Both the position numbers and the translations under genes were made by a program. The notes beneath the pieces are model-generated. The model made no database searches, was not told the DNA's origin, and was given only the letters and a program-made list of their open reading frames with translations. From Streptomyces ferrugineus (GTDB taxonomy: Bacteria > Actinomycetota > Actinomycetes > Streptomycetales > Streptomycetaceae), in assembly GCF_015160855.1 (NCBI RefSeq), contig NZ_CP063373.1:4464001-4528000 (forward strand): DNA of 64,000 nt, written 5' to 3'. This document shows positions 60,823 to 64,000 of this stretch, one piece after another; within the stretch, counting starts at the first letter, position 1; each line of letters starts with the position of its first letter.

Positions 60823-60959
60823 GGACCGGGATCGCACGGTCCCGTGCAGTTCGGCAGGGCTCGCGGATGGGGAGTGCGAGCCGGGCCGAGGAGGCCGTGC
60901 GATCTCGCATCGGGGGTCGGTCGGGCGGAGTGGGGCCGCCCGGCCGGCGCCTCGTGGTA

Positions 60960-61382
60960 CTACCGAGGTGTGCCCTCCTCGCCGGGGATTGCGGGGAGGA
61001 GGGGAAAGCGCCCCAGCAGGCCCGCGCCGCGCAACAGCCGCCGGATCCGTGGCGCGTCCGACACGACCCGCAGCCGGCCACCCCGGTCCCTGGCCCGGGT
61101 CTCGGCCCGGCACAGGACCCGCAGCCCCGAGCAGTCGAAGAAGACCACCCGCCGCAGGTCGACCAGTACGTCCGACTCGGGAGTGGTGGTCGCGGCCGCC
61201 AGATGCTCGGCGAGGAGCGCCTCGGTCGCCAGATCGATCTCACCCATGACCTCGACCACCGTGAACGAACCGCATCTGCGTGTGCGGGCATGGGTGTTCG
61301 CCGGGGGCGGCGCGGACCGGGCGGGGTCCATGGCCGGGCCCTCGATCGGATAGGGGGCGCGGTCGTCGGCATCCGGCGTCAT
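60960..61382 (-). CDS. STAS-domain anti-sigma factor antagonist
   Basis: A 140-residue SpoIIAA/RsbV-like protein: FTVVEVMGEIDLATEALLAEHL, VLVDLRRVVFFDCSGLRVLCRAE with the phosphorylatable Ser in DCSGLR. The first 40 residues are a Pro/Ala-rich extension. ATG 61382 has GGAGCGGAC upstream; the frame is open about 28 codons further. It is of the same subgroup as the STAS protein at 10857. No anti-sigma gene adjoins. Confidence 0.82.
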   Translation of the reverse strand: MTPDADDRAPYPIEGPAMDPARSAPPPANTHARTRRCGSFTVVEVMGEIDLATEALLAEHLAAATTTPESDVLVDLRRVVFFDCSGLRVLCRAETRARDRGGRLRVVSDAPRIRRLLRGAGLLGRFPLLPAIPGEEGTPR

Positions 61383-61540
61383 GTCCGCTCCACCTCGGCA
61401 GGGGCGCATTTGATCGGGGTTGTTACCCGGGGGCGGGGCCGAGCATCCCTGCGGCGCCTCGCGCAAGATCTAGTTCACTCGACCTGATGAATCTCGCCCG
61501 ACAGGGCTTGACTCTTCGTCGGTCGGTTCCGGCATCCGGT

Positions 61541-61564
61541 TTATATGCCTTGACAGGCATATAA
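61541..61564. promoter_or_regulatory. ArsR-type operator, 24-bp perfect dyad
   Basis: Arms TTATATGCCT (61541-61550) and AGGCATATAA (61555-61564) with TGAC between. The dyad contains the -35 TTGACA (61550-61555); CATGTT (61574-61579), 18 bp on, would be the -10 and ends 6 bp before ATG 61586, giving a leaderless, autorepressed transcript. Confidence 0.8.
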
Positions 61565-61585
61565 CTGTCGAGGCATGTTGGCGGC

Positions 61586-61933
61586 ATGTCCGACGACGCC
61601 TCCCTCTGGAGCGCCCTGGCCGACCCCCATCGGCGGGCCATCGTCGCGCTGCTGCTCGAGCGGCCGAGGTCCGTGGGGGAGATCGTGGAGGAATGCGGGC
61701 TGAGCCAGCCGAGTACCTCGAAGCATCTGAAGGTGCTGCGGGAGGCCGGCCTGGTGCGGGTGCGGCAGGACGCGCAACGGCGTGTCTACGCCCTCGACCC
61801 GGGCCCGATCGCCGAGCTGGACGCCTGGCTGGCGCCCTACCGGAAGCTGTGGAACGAGAGCCTCGACGCGCTGGGGCGCCGCTTGGACGAGGCAGCGTCG
61901 GACACCCGCGAGGAACCCGCCCCGAAGGACTGA
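61586..61933 (+). CDS. ArsR-family regulator of the SRPBCC operon
   Basis: A 115-residue winged-helix repressor: LWSALADPHRRAIVALLLERPRSVGEIVEECGLSQPSTSKHLKVLREAGLVRVRQDAQRRVYALDPGPIAELDAWLAPYRKLWNESLDAL. There are no metal-binding Cys pairs (only the single Cys in EECGL), so it belongs to the non-metal group commonly paired with SRPBCC proteins. The 24-bp dyad directly upstream is its likely operator. It is followed 6 bp later by the SRPBCC gene. Confidence 0.9.
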   Translation: MSDDASLWSALADPHRRAIVALLLERPRSVGEIVEECGLSQPSTSKHLKVLREAGLVRVRQDAQRRVYALDPGPIAELDAWLAPYRKLWNESLDALGRRLDEAASDTREEPAPKD

Positions 61934-61939
61934 TCCGCC

Positions 61940-62470
61940 ATGACCACCGAGCTCACCGGCACCTATCTGACCCTGGACGACGGCCGCCCGGCCGTCCGCT
62001 TCAGCCGTACCTACGACCACCCCGTCGAGCGGGTCTGGCAGTTCGTGACCGACGCCGACGAACTCGCCGCCTGGTTCCCGTTCCGCGCGGTGATCGACCT
62101 GCGCCCCGGCGGCGCGGTCGCCTTCCCCGACGACCCGGACATGGCGGACCTCCCGGGCACGGTCATCGCCGTAGACGCGCCCCGCCACCTGTCCTACGAG
62201 TGGGGCGGCGACGAGCTGCACTTCGACCTGGAGGAGATCGACGAGAAGCGCACCCGCTTCACCCTCACCAACGTCCTGGCCGCCGAGGACACCGCCGCCC
62301 GCACCAGCGCCGGCTGGGAGGTGTGCCTCGCCGCCCTCGACGCCAGGACGCGTGGCGAGACGTTCGAGGAGCCGCACGCCGGGGTCGACGCGCCGTGGCA
62401 GGGCGTCTACGACGGTTATGTCGCCGCCGGATTCCCCTCGGGGGCACCGATCCCCGGCACCGAGGCCTGA
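61940..62470 (+). CDS. SRPBCC (AHSA1-like) protein
   Basis: A 176-residue START-fold protein: VRFSRTYDHPVERVWQFVTDADELAAWFPFRAVIDLRPGGAVAFPDD, LSYEWGGDELHFDLEEIDEKRTRFTLTNVLAAEDTAARTSAGWEVCLAALDA. It would bind a hydrophobic ligand in a deep cavity. ArsR-SRPBCC operons are common in actinobacteria; the ligand and role are unknown. Convergent with the ABC transporter (4-bp gap). Confidence 0.88.
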   Translation: MTTELTGTYLTLDDGRPAVRFSRTYDHPVERVWQFVTDADELAAWFPFRAVIDLRPGGAVAFPDDPDMADLPGTVIAVDAPRHLSYEWGGDELHFDLEEIDEKRTRFTLTNVLAAEDTAARTSAGWEVCLAALDARTRGETFEEPHAGVDAPWQGVYDGYVAAGFPSGAPIPGTEA

Positions 62471-62474
62471 CCCC

Positions 62475-64000
62475 TCACGCCAGCTGCCGGCGCACCAGCT
62501 CGTGCAGCCGCCCGTTCACATCGGCGAGCAGCTGCGCGGGCGGGCCCTGCTGGGCGACCTTGCCGTCCTCCATCACGATCACCCGGTCGGCGTCCAGCAC
62601 CGTGGACAGACGGTGCGCGATGACGATGCGGGTGGCGTTGAGGGCCTTGGTGGACTCGATGACCGTGCGCTGGGTCTCGTTGTCGAGGGCGCTGGTCGCC
62701 TCGTCGAAGAAGAGGATGCGCGGCCGGCGGATCAGCGCCTGGGCGATCATCAGGCGCTGGCGCTGACCGCCGGAGATCGCGCCGCTGCCCGAGACGATCG
62801 TGTGCAGGCCCATCGGCATCCGCTTGATGTCCTCGGCGAGCCCTGCCATCTCCGCCGCCGCCATCGCCTCCTCCGGCGTGTACGGCTCCGTACCGCAGAT
62901 GACGTCCAGAATGGAGCCGGTGAACGGCTGGGCGTGCTGGAGCACGACCCCGCACTGTCGCCGCACGGCCGACTGGTCGAGCGCCGCCAGGTCCTGGCCG
63001 TCGTACAGCACACTGCCCGAGACCGGCTTGTCGAAGCCGATCAGCAGCCTGAGCAGCGTCGACTTGCCGCAGCCGCTGGGGCCGACGACCGCCACGAACT
63101 CGCCCGGCCGGACGTCGAAGGACACGTCGTCGAGGACCAGGGGACCGTCGTCGGAGTACCGGAAGGACAGGCGGCGCGCCTCGATCGAACCGGTCAGCGG
63201 GCCCGGCCGGGTGCTCGCCGTGCGCACCTCGGGCGTGCCGTCCAGCACCGGCTTGATCTGCTCGAACAGCGGCAGCGCCGCCACCGCCGACACGAACGAG
63301 CCCGTGAGCTGGGTGACCGAGGTCAGCAGCATCGTCACCGAGGTGTTGAAGGTGAGGAACGCCGCCGCCGACATCGACCCGCGCGCCGGACCCGCCAGCA
63401 GCATGAACATCAGCAGGGTGCACAGCGGCAGATACACCGCGCCCAGCACCGTGGTGAGGTTCTTGATCCGACCCACCTTCTGCTGGAGCTCACGACTGCG
63501 CGCGAACTGCGACGCCCAGGCCGCGTACGCGTAGTTCTCCGCCGCCGCGACCCGCAGCTTCGGCAGCCCGCGCAGCGTCTGGAACGCCTGGTTGTTGAGC
63601 TTGTTGCTCAGCACCACGAGCCGACGCTGCCAGCGCACCTGCCACAGCCCGAGCCCCAGGAACACCGAGGCGATGACGACGAGCATGCCGATCGCCGCCA
63701 TCGCCATCGGCACGCTGTACCAGAACAGCAGCGCCAGGTTCATCGCTCCCACCGTCACCGACGAGGCGACGACCGGCCCGACTCCGGCCATCAGACGGCG
63801 GATCGCGCTGATGCCCATGGCCTGGCTCGCCAGCTCGCCGGTCGAGCGCTCGGTGAAGAACCGCGTCGGCAGCCGCAGCAGCCGGTCCCACAGGGCCGGC
63901 TGAAGCGTCGCCTCGATACGGCCCTCCAGGCGCAGGATCGTCAGGTTCTGCAGCAGCATGAACGCCGCGGCCACCACACTGCTGATCATCACGGCCAGAC
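62475..64000 (-). CDS. Bacteriocin/lantibiotic-type ABC exporter, permease-ATPase (5' end outside window)
   Basis: At least 505 residues; the N-terminus lies beyond 64000. A type I exporter: membrane helices (LEGRIEATLQPALWDRLLRLPTRFFTERSTGELASQAMGISAIRRLM is the coupling region), then an ATPase domain with Walker A GPSGCGKST, signature SGGQRQRLMIAQAL, Walker B RILFFDEATSALD and the H-loop IVIAHRLSTV. The sequence around FFTERSTGELASQAMG and GLPKLRVAAAENYAYAAWA resembles NHLM/NHLP leader-peptide bacteriocin exporters. Convergent with the SRPBCC gene. A precursor or processing gene would have to lie past 64000. Confidence 0.85.
   Translation of the reverse strand, partial: LAVMISSVVAAAFMLLQNLTILRLEGRIEATLQPALWDRLLRLPTRFFTERSTGELASQAMGISAIRRLMAGVGPVVASSVTVGAMNLALLFWYSVPMAMAAIGMLVVIASVFLGLGLWQVRWQRRLVVLSNKLNNQAFQTLRGLPKLRVAAAENYAYAAWASQFARSRELQQKVGRIKNLTTVLGAVYLPLCTLLMFMLLAGPARGSMSAAAFLTFNTSVTMLLTSVTQLTGSFVSAVAALPLFEQIKPVLDGTPEVRTASTRPGPLTGSIEARRLSFRYSDDGPLVLDDVSFDVRPGEFVAVVGPSGCGKSTLLRLLIGFDKPVSGSVLYDGQDLAALDQSAVRRQCGVVLQHAQPFTGSILDVICGTEPYTPEEAMAAAEMAGLAEDIKRMPMGLHTIVSGSGAISGGQRQRLMIAQALIRRPRILFFDEATSALDNETQRTVIESTKALNATRIVIAHRLSTVLDADRVIVMEDGKVAQQGPPAQLLADVNGRLHELVRRQLA

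Overview
The window is a piece of a high-GC actinobacterial chromosome, almost certainly Streptomyces. Reasons seen in the sequence: strong G/C third-position bias, a complete five-gene conservon (16726-21062), an SSI-type protease inhibitor (60388-60822), a perfect CebR box (TGGGAGCGCTCCCA) before a GH9 cellulase, several starts that look leaderless, and rare TTA (bldA-type) leucine codons found only in the conservon. The gene content is mostly accessory: regulators beside their targets, oxidoreductases, secreted hydrolases and signalling proteins. No rRNA, tRNA or CRISPR was found.

Layout. 1-747: decayed 3' end of a CYP102-like P450/reductase. 807-9707: ROK regulator, two SDR-fold oxidoreductases, PHP phosphoesterase, secreted GH16 glucanase, TSUP transporter, VanZ protein with a repeat-encoded tail, DUF4230 protein. 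9894-16511: PRPP synthetase paralogue, STAS protein, MarR regulator with twin operators divergent from an aldehyde/alcohol dehydrogenase operon, quinone-reductase-like enzyme divergent from a GlxA regulator. 16726-21062: conservon cvnABCD plus a CYP157-like P450 that lacks the ExxR motif. 21138-23024: an unrecognised 576-residue protein preceded by a 29-codon ORF that looks like the N-terminus of a terpene synthase. 23203-27380: permease/amidohydrolase operon with divergent TetR regulator, whose 3' end runs into a remnant of another gene.

27460-34646: small enzymes, GST, cation efflux protein, deazaflavin oxidoreductase, LysE exporter, a P450-ferredoxin operon, and a TetR regulator with two perfect operators facing an NTF2-like gene. 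34648-35728: an intact IS481-type element with 26-bp inverted repeats and a GCTAGG target duplication, inserted 1 bp after a stop codon. 35756-42268: flavoprotein, aldo/keto reductase, PhyH dioxygenase with AraC regulator, a sigma-like/zinc-finger/TM/ricin protein, a lipoprotein. 42297-51128: SpoIIE phosphatase, then secreted carbohydrate enzymes (GH2, GH9) and a secreted Ig-like protein. 51285-54502: an orphan cytochrome b subunit coupled to an ECF41 (SigJ-like) sigma factor, and a Doc-like toxin/antitoxin pair. 54908-56518: a second sigma/zinc/TM/ricin protein. 56567-64000: hydroxyacid dehydrogenase plus FMN hydroxyacid oxidase, hydrolase, SSI inhibitor, STAS protein, ArsR-SRPBCC operon with a 24-bp operator, and the 3' part of a bacteriocin-type ABC exporter that runs off the window.

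Best candidates for something new: the terpene-leader/576-aa locus (21138-23024), the two membrane-tethered sigma-like lectin proteins (39509-41587, 54908-56518), and the sigma factor-orphan QcrB couple (51285-53677).
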